Position numbers and translations under genes: made by a program
Assembly: GCA_001247695.2 (NCBI GenBank)
Contig: LGRX02035424.1
Span: forward strand, 1-64,000
Length of the DNA: 64,000 nucleotides
From: Cymbomonas tetramitiformis
Lineage: Eukaryota > Chlorophyta > Pyramimonadophyceae > Pyramimonadales > Pyramimonadaceae
Direction of reading: 5' to 3'
Shown: positions 47,961 to 58,839 of the stretch, piece by piece
How positions within the stretch are numbered: the stretch's first letter is position 1
Layout of the letters: every line of letters begins with the position of its first letter
The notes under the pieces: generated by a model
The model's input: the letters and a program-made list of their open reading frames with translations, nothing else
Told to the model about the DNA's origin: nothing
The model's database searches: none

Positions 47961-48418
47961 CCATTTTAAGTTTCAGTAACTCATGGAGACCGTCCGATTA
48001 AGACTGGGGGGGTTCATCTGGTCCGTCGATTGCACTGTCCGCTGGGAAACAATCCCGCTGAGTGCCTGTTCTGGGGTAAATCGCAAGCAACGAGAGGGCG
48101 TCCATCCCCTCTTTCAAGTTGCTTTGATTTTTGTGTGTCCTCCCTCCCGATTTTAGCCCTCCACCGACCTTTTTTTGTTTTTTTGCCATTTTTTCGCTAA
48201 GTATTTCTACCCAAGTGTCCACACGTGTGGTAAAATGTGCTGTCCGTACGCTGTCCATACGGTTTTTTATGTTTTTATTTTCCGTGAGGTCAGTTTTTTT
48301 TTTTGCGTCCGTGCGTGTGAAAAAGACCGTCCATGGGACATTTTTCATACGGAGAGTCTGGCTAATTCGGATGGACAGCGCATGGAATGCTAACTGACGT
48401 TTCCGCGCGTGTGGACAG

Positions 48419-48609
48419 TGTTGGATATACCCCTAAGATCCGAGATATATTCACTCAGTGATAGTTTTCTCAGAATGTATTAAAGTTGACAAGTTAACCC
48501 GGTATATGTGCATAAACAGTTAGGGTTCTGGTTCGGGTGACAGTCACAAACACAGAAACACTACTACGGGAAGAGTCATGCATAATCAGGCGGTGTGACT
48601 ATTCGAGCA
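48419..48609 (-). repeat. 3' LTR of the 48.4-54.5 kb retrotransposon
   Basis: 191 bp. Shares TATTCACTCAGTGATAGTTT, CAGTTAGGGTTCTGGTTCGG and AATCAGGCGGTGTGACTATT with the upstream copy, and contains an extra ACAGAAAC-type insertion. Confidence 0.88.
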
Positions 48610-48827
48610 CACCACCTAGTGTGGTGACCGGCCAGCCGAAGTTGTAACGAACCCTTGAACAAACACCATCTAGAGCGGTGGAAACTGAGTTCTAGGGGAA
48701 GGCCTGTCCTTTCTGGCAGGGCTGTTCCCAGTCAAGAATTGAAAATCCGAAACCGGCCCGTCATCGGACCCCTCTGCACATACAGCTACGGTCAAATTCA
48801 CTGTGCAGGAGCGGCATGATTCACTTC

Positions 48828-49169
48828 CTAGCCACTAGTTGGCGGTTGCACTGTTGTGCCAGCCCGCAGCACAGTCATAGTGCCGCAAATTGAAGTTGCC
48901 GATGCCGTGATTGAATCATTCGTGGAGTCACAGAAGAAATCTGAAAAGTGTCGATCGCCGTGTGAGGGACCTTCCCCCTCCTCCTCGTCTGTAGTAGGTC
49001 CCGGCGAATAATCCGGTGACGGTGGAGCATCCCAGATCAGCGGTGGAGGGGGGCGGGTGTACCGGGACATGAGGCCCAATGCCCGCATTATGAAGCCCCT
49101 GTCGAGCACGGTGCCGGCCGTGCCGGCGCGGTGGAATAGCAGCCGGTGCCGCAGTGCCCAAGCCGGCAT
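48828..49169 (-). CDS. Small acidic ORF downstream of gag in the LTR element
   Basis: Up to 113 residues (MRALGLMSRYTRPPPPLIWD, TTDEEEGEGPSHGDRHFSDF) ending close to the 3' LTR. No pol motifs. Its position between gag and the LTR suggests an accessory ORF or a relic. Confidence 0.35.
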   Translation of the reverse strand: MPAWALRHRLLFHRAGTAGTVLDRGFIMRALGLMSRYTRPPPPLIWDAPPSPDYSPGPTTDEEEGEGPSHGDRHFSDFFCDSTNDSITASATSICGTMTVLRAGTTVQPPTSG

Positions 49170-50127
49170 CGTAGCATGTCAAAGCCGTAAAAGTTAACGG
49201 AGATGTGCTGTCGGTTGCCTCAGCAGCAATACCGACCTCCAGGTCGGTGTGGCCCGCCCGGTGCGCATGCCTCGCTAAGAGCCGCAGCGGAGAGTGGCGC
49301 CGCGGTGGCGCAAACACAAAAGAGTGCACACACCATCACAGCAATTGCCGAAGAGCGGGCAAACCCCCAAGGCGGTGCACCGCATCCCTGACGAGGTGCT
49401 GGAGGCTACCGAATCGCATCCTCACTGTCAGCCGGGTCACACCCAGCAGCAGACTCGTCCACATCGCTGCTGTAGGAGCCGGTCTCCGACTCGGCGTGCA
49501 TATACCGCATCGCCAACGCTTTGCCCTCCGCCGTGACGGAGAGCCCCCCCATCTGCGCCACCCTGTCCGCAAACGGCAGAGGTCGGGCTCGTGTACGTGC
49601 ATGGGATCCACCGGCAGCACGACACCGTCGTCGGACGCATCCGGCTCGTCAGGGTAAACATGCGTGATTGCCGCCGGCTGTGGTGCCGGCGGTGCGCCCT
49701 CTCGGACATGTGTGCAAGCGGCAGCCTCGGCAGATCCCGCTTACCACACCACCCACTGTGAAGCCCCCCATGTGGGTGACAGGCTGGCAGTAGTAGGATA
49801 GGAAGTCCTGCAACGCACCATCTTCCCGCTCCGGCTCGAGCCCGAAGGCACACGCCGAAACGCCGTCGAGCATCTCCGGCTTGCCCCCCGCCAGAAGGCA
49901 GAGCGCGTCGAATCTCTCGCCGTCGTGATCGACCATCGCCACCTGGAACTGCTCCGCCAGTAAGTCGTTCTCGATGTCATCGAGGGAGAAGCTGTGAAAG
50001 CCTCCCCCAGCGCCGTGTTTGCCGCCATTCGGACAGTCGCGGTGCCAGTGGCGCGCGTCGTCCTTCTTGCATGTAGAATTGCCGCAAAACGGGACGAAGT
50101 CGGAGTGTTGATATTGGTCCACGAAAG

Positions 50128-50187
50128 TCGTCCGTCCGTCCGTCCGTCCACTGTCCGTCGTGGACGGACGGACGGACGGACGGACCA
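50128..50187. repeat. GTCC/GGAC hairpin at the gag-transposon junction
   Basis: Several GTCC tetramers, a short spacer ACTGTCCGTCGT, then several GGAC tetramers form an inverted repeat. It lies exactly where gag breaks off and may be a microsatellite at the element end. Confidence 0.7.
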
Positions 50188-50387
50188 AACATTCTTAACA
50201 TTCTAAGATTTCGCAAATTAGGGCTCCCATACTTAAGCCCATACTTAAGGAGTGTAACGCGTCGGCCCGCGTCGACGCCTGCGTTTTCCCATACTTAAGT
50301 TTTTTTTTCATACATAAGGAATATACACTAACTCCTCCCCCCCTAACCAGGGACTATTGGGGTATAACCCAGTCGTCTGCGAGTGTC

Positions 50388-50770
50388 AAACGTGCGTCAG
50401 AGAGACGAACCTAACCACAGAGCTTGACAATGGTATACGATTGTCAAACGTGTTTCATATATTTTTTATCATATTTTTCATGTCTATATAGAGTATCATT
50501 TTCATAACATAATTCATACGTCAGAGAGACGAACCTAACCACAGAGCTTGACAATGGTATACGATTGTTAAACGTGTTTCATATATTTTTTTATCATATT
50601 TTTATCATGTCTATATAGAGTATCATTTCATAACATAATTCATACGTCAGAGAGACGAACCTAACCACAGAGCTTGACAATCGTATACGATTGTCAAACG
50701 TGTTTCATATTTTTTCATATTTTTAACATGTCTATATAGAGTATCATTTTCATAAAATAATTCATTTCTC
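50388..50770. repeat. Three tandem units of about 125 bp upstream of the Mutator-like gene
   Basis: Each unit has CGTCAGAGAGACGAACCTAA, CCACAGAGCTTGACAAT, the palindrome ACAAT(C/G)GTATACGATTGT, and TTTCATATATTTTT, TGTCTATATAGAGTATCA. The last ends 19 bp before the transposase start codon, so the array is effectively the promoter region. Confidence 0.9.
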
Positions 50771-50788
50771 ATGGTACCTTAGGAAACC

Positions 50789-52845
50789 ATGCCGGCTTCC
50801 CTGCGATATGGTAATCATGCTTTGGATGTCCCGCATACCGTGCCAATATCTCTTCCGTTACTACAGGCCTTGTTCCCAACCCTTGCCGACACCCCGATGC
50901 TTCTTCACATGCGCAGCACAGAAGACATGCAAGCTGTCGAACTCGGTACCGTGTTCCCTGACGGAGCTTGCGTACTTGTGATCGGTGGTGTTAGTTCAAC
51001 CCCCGGATCTAGTGACGTGAAGACCGGTTGTGTGAATGCTGAAACAGCAACACACGAATCTTCCCAAGCATCAGCTTCTCCGCCTCGCCCTGAAATAAAG
51101 CATGAAAATTTAGTTTTTGACTTAACCGAATCGCCTCCACCGCCAAAAGAACCGTATGAATCTACGAAATCCTCCAGCGCTGGACAAGAACCAAAGCTCA
51201 AGCACAAGGTCAAATCGGAATATACAGCCTATGCCGGACCAGCTATTCCGATAGATTTCTCTCAGCATGTTGATTTGTCCCAAGACGTAGCGCCAGGTCT
51301 ACAGCCTGGCGAGCTTGTCGATGAACTGCCAGTACCTCTCCTTCCGGGGGTAGTTTACAAGCCACGTGCTGGACATTTCTCTCCTTGGAGAGATTTCTTA
51401 AAATACGATCCGCAGACCTGGATGCGTTCTGAGAACAAAAGGCGTATCAGAGGCCGTCTTACTAGAACTACTCGATGTGGTGGGGCTTTATCCTGCGAGA
51501 ACGATGCATGTGTAGTATTTCGTACAACGGGTGACCGTAACCGTTTCCAATTCACCGGTACCTTTAAGAACCGCAATCTGGCGTGCGCCCTTTGCAACGC
51601 TGCGCCTACTCATTCCGGCAATTGTCCGTTTGAAGTAACCATCCAAGAAGACTCCGATTGGAACATCCTCGAGCTGTCTACTAGCTCCCTTGGACACAAC
51701 CATTCCGTGTTGTCCACCGACAACCCCAGCGTGGGTGAGCTAAAAGCAGCTAAGACTAGGGCTGAGGAGGTTCTAAACACCGGCGGAGTTCGAAACGTGT
51801 GCCAGGTGAAAAGGACTTTACTCACGGAAACCGTCTTTCCAAAAGACTCTTCTTTTGACCCTAGCCAGCTACCAGACATCGCGAGGAAAATGAACGTGAT
51901 TGATAAGGCAGTGGACCAGAATTTCGTGCGAGGTCGTCGACAGGATGAGGGCATGAAAGCCGTTTCCGAATGGGCTGCTCAGCACGGTAAGGGGCTACTG
52001 CAATCTTTCGCGGACGAGGGGAACATCGACAGTTTTGCTCACACGTTCGTTATGTCCAGTGTCGGAGTGGATGGAGGTGTCGATCTCGTGCGTCGCATGC
52101 ACCCGAAAAGTAGCGACCACTACCTCCGCTCAGCGTACGTCCACTTGGATTTCGTACATCGCAAGGTTTCTGGGGATTGGGTGACGATGGGGGCGCACGT
52201 GTTCTCCATAGAGGCCAACGCCCTGCTCACTATTGCCACCATGAACGTACCCAAAGACTGTACCGAAACACAGGTACTGTTTTGGACATTGGTGAAGAAG
52301 ACGGTAGCAGCCGAACATCCGCGTGAGGAGGTATTATTCTATGGCTTCATGGGAGATGCAGCAGGTAAGTTAAAGATCATAATTTTCAATGGGAGAGTTT
52401 GTAAGCCGGTTACACGGTTCTGACAAGCGTATACGATTGTCGGAACCGTTGACAATCGTATACGATTGTCAGCAGCTGACAATCGTGTACGATTGTCAGC
52501 ACCATGTAACCTACGCATGAAATACAGGGCAAGTCAATATTCATAGTTTTCTGTGTGGGAGTTTGCACATTATAACGTTAACTGACAATCGTATACGATT
52601 GTCAGCAACGTGTAAACCTACGCATGATATACTTCGTTTTCAAGAACTGATTAATATTTGGGGCACAGGTGCTAACTGGGCAGCAATCAAGAAAGTTTGG
52701 CCAGACCAAGATGACCGTAACAATCTGGAGTGCACGTTCCATTGGGGGCAGAACTTACATAAGATCGAATCTCTTATTCCATCAGATCTCCATGCCGGGC
52801 ACAAAGACCTGTTACAGCGATGGATTTACTCTAGTCGCCGCTGCC
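50789..52845 (+). CDS. Mutator-like transposase with GCM1/WRKY-type zinc finger, 3' truncated
   Basis: Exon 1 50789-52364, GT-AG intron 52365-52668, exon 2 from 52669, with matching phase. An N-terminal 67-residue globular part and an acidic linker (ENLVFDLTESPPPPKEP) precede a zinc-binding segment at about residues 215-305: LTRTTRCGG, SCENDACVVF, LACALC, then LGHNHS, the FLYWCH/WRKY-GCM1 pattern found in Mutator-like enzymes. The catalytic region starts near residue 450 (YVHLDFVHRKVSGDWVTMGA, ANALLTIATM), continues FYGFMGDAAG and, in exon 2, ECTFHWGQNLHKIE, giving the D...D...CxxH signature. The reading runs into antisense gag at about 52840, so the last catalytic Glu region and the right end of the element are missing. 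Confidence 0.8.
52425..52610. repeat. Intronic copies of the ACAATCGTATACGATTGT palindrome
   Basis: Four copies (about 52422, 52448, 52479, 52582) lie in the 304-bp intron of the transposase. One is degenerate on the left and one has a single change at the centre. The copies near 52500 and 52605 are followed by the shared phrase CCTACGCATGA(A/T)ATAC. The same palindrome is in the array before the gene. Confidence 0.92.
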
Positions 52846-54333
52846 TTTGTGAAAGGCAACGCGCTTCTTCCCATGTGACTGCGACCAGTTTCCCCCAGCC
52901 GGGAGTTCACCTGCCGCAAACCGTACACCGGAGCCGCCTCCCCGGTTGCCGATCTTGCTCTTGTCCGCCCGCGGGGTAAACCCCTTGCCGTTGACCTTGT
53001 CCGTCAAGAGCTTCATTCATCATTCTGCCGCTTCACGTCGAGGATGATGGCCGCGAGGTCGGATAGCTGCGAGCCGTCACCGTCGGTGGCCACGGCCGCT
53101 GCGGACAGGGCACGCGTGGCAGTGTGCGTACCGGCCTGGACGTGTCGGGCGTAGCATTCGATCACCCATTGCTGCATGGTCAAGAGGTCGACGGCCGCCC
53201 GCTGCTGGTGCGTGAACAGCCGTGACACCACCGGCGCGCAGAACACCGGATCCAGCGCCGTGATAAATAGCTCCTTAACCTCGTCATCGTCCAAGGTGTT
53301 CCTCCTCCTTGCGGACCGCAAGGCTGTGTTGAAGTCCGTGACGGACTCCGACGCGTCGGTGTGGGCCTTGAAGCGGACGCCAAGGAGGTCCGATGTACCC
53401 TGAAAGGATGCACCGGAGTCCAGCAGACGACGTCTGCACGCGAACTCCAGCAAGACCCGCTTGCCATCCAGCGGGTGCAACGTGACAGCTGCCTCGAGCC
53501 AGTCCCTCGCCGGAGAGGCGGGACACACGATGAGCTCGAGAGTTGAAAATAGCAATTTGTTGGCCTCGGAGCGGACAGCCGACGTGGAGTCCTCCAAGTC
53601 GAAAAGCGGCGCAAATAAAACGTCTTGCGCCTCGAACGCCTCCTGGAGGGCAGGCACAAGCTTCGCGAGGAGTACCTGCGCGTTGGACTCAGTGTCGGTG
53701 AATCTCTCATGTTTCTCACGGAAACATTTCCGGATGACGTGCTTCGATACGCTATCGTCGAAGCGCTCACGGGTCAATGAGCGAACCCCCGCCAGGAAAA
53801 CTGCCTGAGCGGAGTTCGCAGCCGGAGCACCAGCGGTTGCCGGCGTAGCCGGTGTCACTGAATTACGGGCGGCAGCAGAGTCGAAAATCGTCGCTAGAGA
53901 ACGTCGGCGTGACGCCATACTCGTAGTCAATCTAGTCGCAACCATGATGTAGGAGACTGTAGAGACGAAGTGAGGGAAGATGGGACGAGGTGCGGAAGGA
54001 GCGACGGCCAAAAGTCGCAATGTGGTTGTCGAGAAAAGCAAGGGAAAGCTGTGGCGTAAAATGTCCCCCACGTGCATGTGGATGCAAAGTGACGCGGCCA
54101 AGGAAAGTGGTGTCGGATCCGACCAAAATTTCCAACGTCAACGCGTTGTGAGAAAAATGAAGTCCGCCTCGTGCACAAGCTTCCCGTAAATCCAATCAAC
54201 CAGACATCAGCTAGGCCATACCGCTCCGCCGCGCCTCTAGTGGAACCCCTCACTCCATCTCAAGCGTCGCTGTTTAGCCAGACATGGCTAAAATTCGCAG
54301 TGTTAAAAAAAAAAAAGTGCGTAGGTCCAAACC

Positions 54334-54514
54334 TGTTGGATATACCCCTAAGACCCGGGATATATTCACTCAGTGATAGTTTTCTCAGAATGTATTACAG
54401 TTGACAAGTTAACCCGTTATATGGGCATAAACAGTTAGGGTTCTGGTTCGGGTGACAGTCACAAACACTACTACGGGAAGAGTCACATAATCAGGCGGTG
54501 TGACTATTCCAGCA
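54334..54514 (-). repeat. 5' LTR of the 48.4-54.5 kb retrotransposon
   Basis: 181 bp, matching the other LTR throughout and ending AGCA directly before the GACAG duplication. The gag start codon lies about 390 bp downstream on the minus strand. Confidence 0.88.
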
Positions 54515-54587
54515 GACAGTTTTCAACAAAAGAACGTACAAACACTATAGAGTCGTACGAAAACACGTAATACTGAAATATCCAAGT

Positions 54588-55268
54588 TCACCAGATGGGC
54601 GTCCAGTCTGTAGCTTTGTTATCCCGCACCAGACGCTGTTCCCGAGCCAAGATGGACTGCGGGTTAACGTCTGCGGGATAACGTAACGCGGCGTGCTCCT
54701 CCTGGTGCGACTCACGTAGCGCAACCGGCACACAGCCCTTGATGATGTCCACAAGAGCCCGCCGTCCATCACGGTCAGACGAAGCGTCGGTGCCAGTCAA
54801 CCAGACGTAGGCGTTGCTGTGCTTCTCGACAACCAGAGCCAGAACGTCGTAGAGCAAGCCGTTGACCTTGGTCACCACACGAGCCAGAGGGTCGTCGAGG
54901 TCAAAGGGTGCCAGCTCCAGTCCAGCCGAATGAAACTCCGTACGCAGCTGCACCGCCAGCTCGGAGAGGAGGCCAGCGTCGTCCGTACCTTTGAAGTGGT
55001 GCTTCTTGTCACCAAGGACATCCTCGCGGATACCCTTGGCCCATTGGCGGTGAAGACGCGCCTTGTAGATGTCGTCGACCAGCCTGCTCTGCTCCTGCAA
55101 GTACTTCCTGGTCGCCACGCCTGCATCCTCGTTGGAAGTTGGAGCGGGGGTCGGAACAGTTGGCGTACGCACCGTCGGACTGTTCCGAACCCCGTCCAAT
55201 AGCCTCAGTGAGGCGTCGATGCCACTGTCCCTGCCTAGGGACTTCTTCGCTCGAGTCAACATGCCCAT
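54588..55268 (-). pseudogene. Second Gag relic, paralogous to the 53.9-kb Gag
   Basis: 226 residues starting MGMLTRAKKSLGRDSGIDAS. LSELAVQLRTEFHSAGLELA, FDLDDPLARVVTKVNGLLYD and GTDASSDRDGRRALVDIIKG align by pattern with the FDLEDSTSAV...NKLLFSTLEL region of the other Gag, but the sequence is very divergent, so it is a different family. It stops after WTPIW with no zinc knuckle. ACTGAAATATCC(A/T)AGTTCA occurs on both sides (54570, 55668), possibly remains of terminal repeats. Confidence 0.55.
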
Positions 55269-55529
55269 ACTCTAAAAAGCCAGAGGGGAGGTGGTACGCA
55301 GTCGCTCGGTTGGGTGTGGTAGCGGAAAAATGGTAATGCCCAGCAGCGGAGAGGAGCGAAGAGAGTGGAGCGGCGAGGGGCACTCGAAGATGCCGTCGAA
55401 GTCGAAGGTGTCGCGAACACCAGCCCAAAGAACAGTAACCAGCAGGGCCAGTGCCGGTGCAAAACTGAATCTGAACATTGCTAGGACTAGTCCGTAACGA
55501 GGCGCGGTCCCCATGGCCGCCACTCCCAG

Positions 55530-57020
55530 TCGCTTACCGCAAACAACTCATACCATAATTCCTAGTCGCACCCAAACGCGCCCGTGCGCACCACCTCTCC
55601 GAGCGGACGTTTAGCCAATCATGGCCAAATCAGCAAGTGGAATAAAAGCGTGGATGGTGCCACGACCTACTGAAATATCCTAGTTCACCAGTTATCAGAA
55701 ACTCCCGAACTCTGTGGATAAAACTCTCAAGATAAATAAACCCTAAGCTAGATATACCCGGAACGGTCTCGGACGGTTTCGGAGTCTAGCCTACCTGTGG
55801 CATGCAGCGTGTGTCACAGCACGAACCTATAGATCAGTCAGTAGTCCAGTGTTGGCCTAGGAGTCTGTCATAGGGGCCTGCACCGGGACTCCCGGTCAGG
55901 GCTGCCTATACAGATTTCAGCACGTAATTCATCGTATACCACCGTGTGCTTTTGCTATCCATCCATGCGGACTGTTCGAAATGTGTTGATATTTCCAACC
56001 ACATGGACAGACCGTCCATGGGACATTCTAACGTACGGAAATGTGCCAACTCATACGAAAATTCGTAAGAAACCCACATGGACAGCTAACTGACGTTTCC
56101 GCGCGTGTGGACAACCGATCTCATGGAACCGTATGGACTAGAATGCTTGCGGTGACACTGGCAGTGGCACCTACACCACACTCCGAGGGGGGACAACAAG
56201 ATACATGCCCCCACCTTATGGTGGGGAGGAAATCGTGCTGGATTCAGTGCACCGTAGGTCATTATGTGCATGACTCCGTTTAGCTGTACCAGTACTCGTA
56301 CAGTACTTGGTGGCAGATACCTAGGTCACAGCTCCGCGTTATATTGGTTTATCTTTATATTCAGTTTACACTTGTATGATAATAACTCAGTGACCACCCC
56401 GATATATTACGGTACAATATATTTCACAGGTTATGGGGTATCACCCCGCTTTTCTCACTGCTGAATTTGCCATGATTGGCTAAGGTTTTCCGCTTGGCGG
56501 GGCGTTGGGGCCTCGCGAGGTGTTCAATTGGCCATCTTAAAGCTCGCGGCGGTTACAGTAGTCTCTCAAATATAAGAATATCCTATTATAAGAAACTCGG
56601 GGCGGAACTTTTTGAAATGTGTTATGTACTTGTATATGGGGATGATGTGCTTAGATATGGAAATCGTATTAAGAATATATGGGCCGACCTTGATTCTCCG
56701 ACATTCTTATATCCGAGAGACTACTGTAGCACTATGTTACGGTGAGATTTTGGATTGGGAACTTTCGGCCTCTTCTTCGAGTGTCCGCGTTGGATTATGT
56801 TTTCGACTTGGATTGATCACCCACTTTTCCTTGGCCGTCGCGTATTCGACTTCGTTGGTTTCGTTCGACCCCTACTTCCCTTCACTCCGTAACTGCGAAT
56901 CCGTCGCTCGCCACCCTACAATTTGCACCTCGCCTTATCCCAACACCCCTCCTATAGGAATTTCAATTCTGAATGAGTACATCTAGCATTAACACACCGG
57001 CCGTGGGCGCGAGAATGCGT
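55530..57020. other. Retroelement non-coding relics, no gene
   Basis: 55975-56115 repeats, in the same orientation, the sequence that borders the LTR element at 48328-48418 (ACCGTCCATGGGACAT, GCTAACTGACGTTTCCGCGC), so the LTR element inserted into a pre-existing repeat family. 55690-55960 resembles leader DNA shared with 44.3 kb. Frames at 56476-56986 show no family. Confidence 0.4.
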
Positions 57021-57021
57021 C

Positions 57022-57453
57022 TTGATTCAATTTTCGCTCGGAGCGTGGGTGCTCGCTATATATAAGAGCACACCACAGTCAGCGCATGCCACACTTGCTG
57101 CTGCTGATAGGACACGTGGCAACGCGGTTTTGCAATCATCTTGGGACGTTGATGTTGTTAAGCGTGTTGCGAAGGACATTCTAGGTACGAAGGCGTCTTC
57201 ATTTTCCGGAAGTGAGCCACATCGTCAACTTCTATGGGACTCCTTGGTGACTGCGCTGGAATCTTCGTTCGTCAACAAGGACGCCGCCAACGAGGACATT
57301 TTTGACCTCGTGGACGTCACCAAAGAAGTTCATCCGGTTTTCAACGACATTTTGCTTCGTGCATTGGTCTCATTGACGACGCCCCACTCTCCAGCTCGAA
57401 GGTGGGTCGACGCTTGTGCATTACGAACGTTGGAAAATGTTTTCCCAATCTAA
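57022..57453 (+). pseudogene. Third Gag relic, plus strand
   Basis: About 130 coding residues: SSWDVDVVKRVAKDILGTKA, LLWDSLVTALESSFVNKDAA, EDIFDLVDVTKEVHP, LVSLTTPHSPARRWVDACAL. The same capsid pattern occurs in the gag relics at 53.9 and 55.2 kb. It ends after LENVFPI, only the capsid start. Just downstream, TATTCACGGCCGTGAAT occurs twice in tandem (about 57491-57532). Confidence 0.5.
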
Positions 57454-57606
57454 TTTACTCGCAAACAGTGTGGGGTATACATACGTGCAGTGAAATATTC
57501 ACGGCCGTGAATTTAATATTCACGGCCGTGAATTCCAGATTCGGGAGGGCGTAAACCGTACGTTTATGTGAGAACTGAAGTCGGCTTGGTTGCAAAGACC
57601 TGTCTG

Positions 57607-58024
57607 GTATTTTCTCTAAGTATTTTCAGACGTGTTCCCAAAGTGACCAAAAACCGAACGATCGGCGATCGAACGGTTTTTGGTCACTTTGGGAGTGAGA
57701 TCGTGAGTTTAGGCTTGGTGACAACACGCGAAACAACACTGAGTATTTTCAGACGTGTTCCCAAAGTGACCAAAAACCGAACGATCGGCGATCGAACGGT
57801 TTTTGGTCACTTTGGGAGTAAGATCGCGAGTTTAGGCTTGGTGACAACACGCGAGACAACACTGAGTATTTTCAGACGTGTTCCCAAAGTGACCAAAAAC
57901 CGAACGATCGGCGATCGAACGGTTTTTGGTCACTTTGGGAGTGAGATCGTGAGTTTCTAAGGCTTGGTGACAACACGCGAGACAACACTAAGTATTACCG
58001 TCTGAAAATACTTAGAGAAAATAC
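57607..58024. mobile_element. Miniature element with 26-bp perfect inverted ends and three palindromic modules
   Basis: The left end 57607-57632 (GTATTTTCTCTAAGTATTTT + CAGACG) is exactly complementary to 57999-58024. The interior has three tandem units of about 120 bp, each with an inverted repeat of CCCAAAGTGACCAAAAACCG around AACGATCGGCGATCGAA. CTGTCTG occurs just left (57600-57606) and three bases beyond the right end (58028-58034), a possible imperfect target duplication. The repetitive ORF across it is not a gene. Confidence 0.85.
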
Positions 58025-58734
58025 TCACTGTCTGATTTGTTAAATATGCAATTTTAACTAAAGGCGGAAGGCTTTCTCTCCGGGAGTGTGCCCCTGTCCA
58101 GCGAAATAAAGATCTCTAAGATTGTATACTAATCTGAGTAATCTTTTGCTTCAAAATATTATCACATATTCATACTTAGTATGATGTGGGTACCCGTTTC
58201 GCAAAGAAGATGAAGCCCCATAGCGCAACTATTGCGGGTTTCAAATTCCTTAAATTCCACCCGCTTCCGCCAAATGAACGCGTCATCCCACAACGAGATG
58301 CGTGGTTGACCGTTCAGTTTGTGCAATTTGTTTAGGGAAAACAACGCATACGAAATACTATTTTTGCTAACGATTCCCTCATCCGTTGCCCAGGCTCTCT
58401 TGCAAACGAGCGCGCGAATGAGGGAAGAACCGCCTAGCGGAAACGTGGACGCGGTTGACATCCGCGTTTCCGCTAGAGGTGAAATTGCACTGCCAAACAG
58501 TCAGTATCGCGGTTTATTATGCTTATATGATATGCGTGATATGTTCATGCTGTGCAGGATGCGTCCTTGTTGGGCGTGAGTCGAGTTGGCTGGCTCGAAT
58601 CACGCCCATTACCCCCCTCACAAGAACCGTCCAGCATCCTAGATTCCGAACGGATCTTGCTTCCAACCCTTTCTAATTTAAGTAGAATTGCCTGCACACT
58701 CGGTATCGTGGTCAGGAACTCGCGTAGAATTACG

Positions 58735-58835
58735 TATCTGGTTCGATGAAAGCCACGTACGGTACCTGGTTCACTGAAAGCCCCGTATCTGGTTCAACGA
58801 AAGCCCCGTATCTGGTTCAATGAAAGCCCCGTAAT
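58735..58835. repeat. Four units of about 24 bp
   Basis: Units of GAAAGCCCCGTATCTGGTTC + A(A/C)(T/C)... in tandem. 58030-58735 holds no recognised gene. Confidence 0.8.
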
Positions 58836-58839
58836 CTTG

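Larger units (their letters stand above)
49406..53945 (-). pseudogene. Retrotransposon Gag, interrupted by a DNA transposon
   Basis: The likely start is 53945 (MVATRLTTSMASRRRSLATI). The capsid-like helical region reads SKHVIRKCFREKHERFTDTE, LLFSTLELIVCPASPARDWL, LDGKRVLLEFACRRRLLDSG, with FNTALRSARRR and LTMQQWVIECYARH further on, as in copia-type Gag. At 53013 a one-base shift separates DVKRQNDE from MKLLTDKVNGKGFTPRADKS. Sequence is then lost at about 52840 and resumes below 50150 with a zinc-knuckle-like motif (FVPFCGNSTCKKDDARHWHR, then C) and DIENDLLAEQFQVAMVDHDG. The end is ALAMRYMHAESETGSYSSD..., with a stop at 49408-49406 and another frame change near 49530. The protein would package element RNA. 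Not functional as it stands. Confidence 0.75.
48419..54514 (-). mobile_element. LTR retrotransposon with gag, 5-bp target duplication, nested insertion
   Basis: Near-identical direct repeats at 48419-48609 and 54334-54514 start TGTTGGATATACCCCTAAGA and end AGCA on the plus strand, so on the coding strand they run TG...CA. They differ by a few substitutions and a small indel. GACAG flanks the whole (48414-48418, 54515-54519). Just inside the upstream LTR the coding strand reads GGTTTGGACCTACGCAC, whose TGG could start a primer-binding site. The interior holds gag and a small acidic ORF; no protease, integrase or reverse transcriptase was found. Non-autonomous, or pol was lost. Confidence 0.88.

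Noticed and set aside
57568..57960. 130-residue ORF with three identical repeats
   Set aside because: It spans the palindromic modules of a miniature transposon; coding appearance comes from the repeat period.
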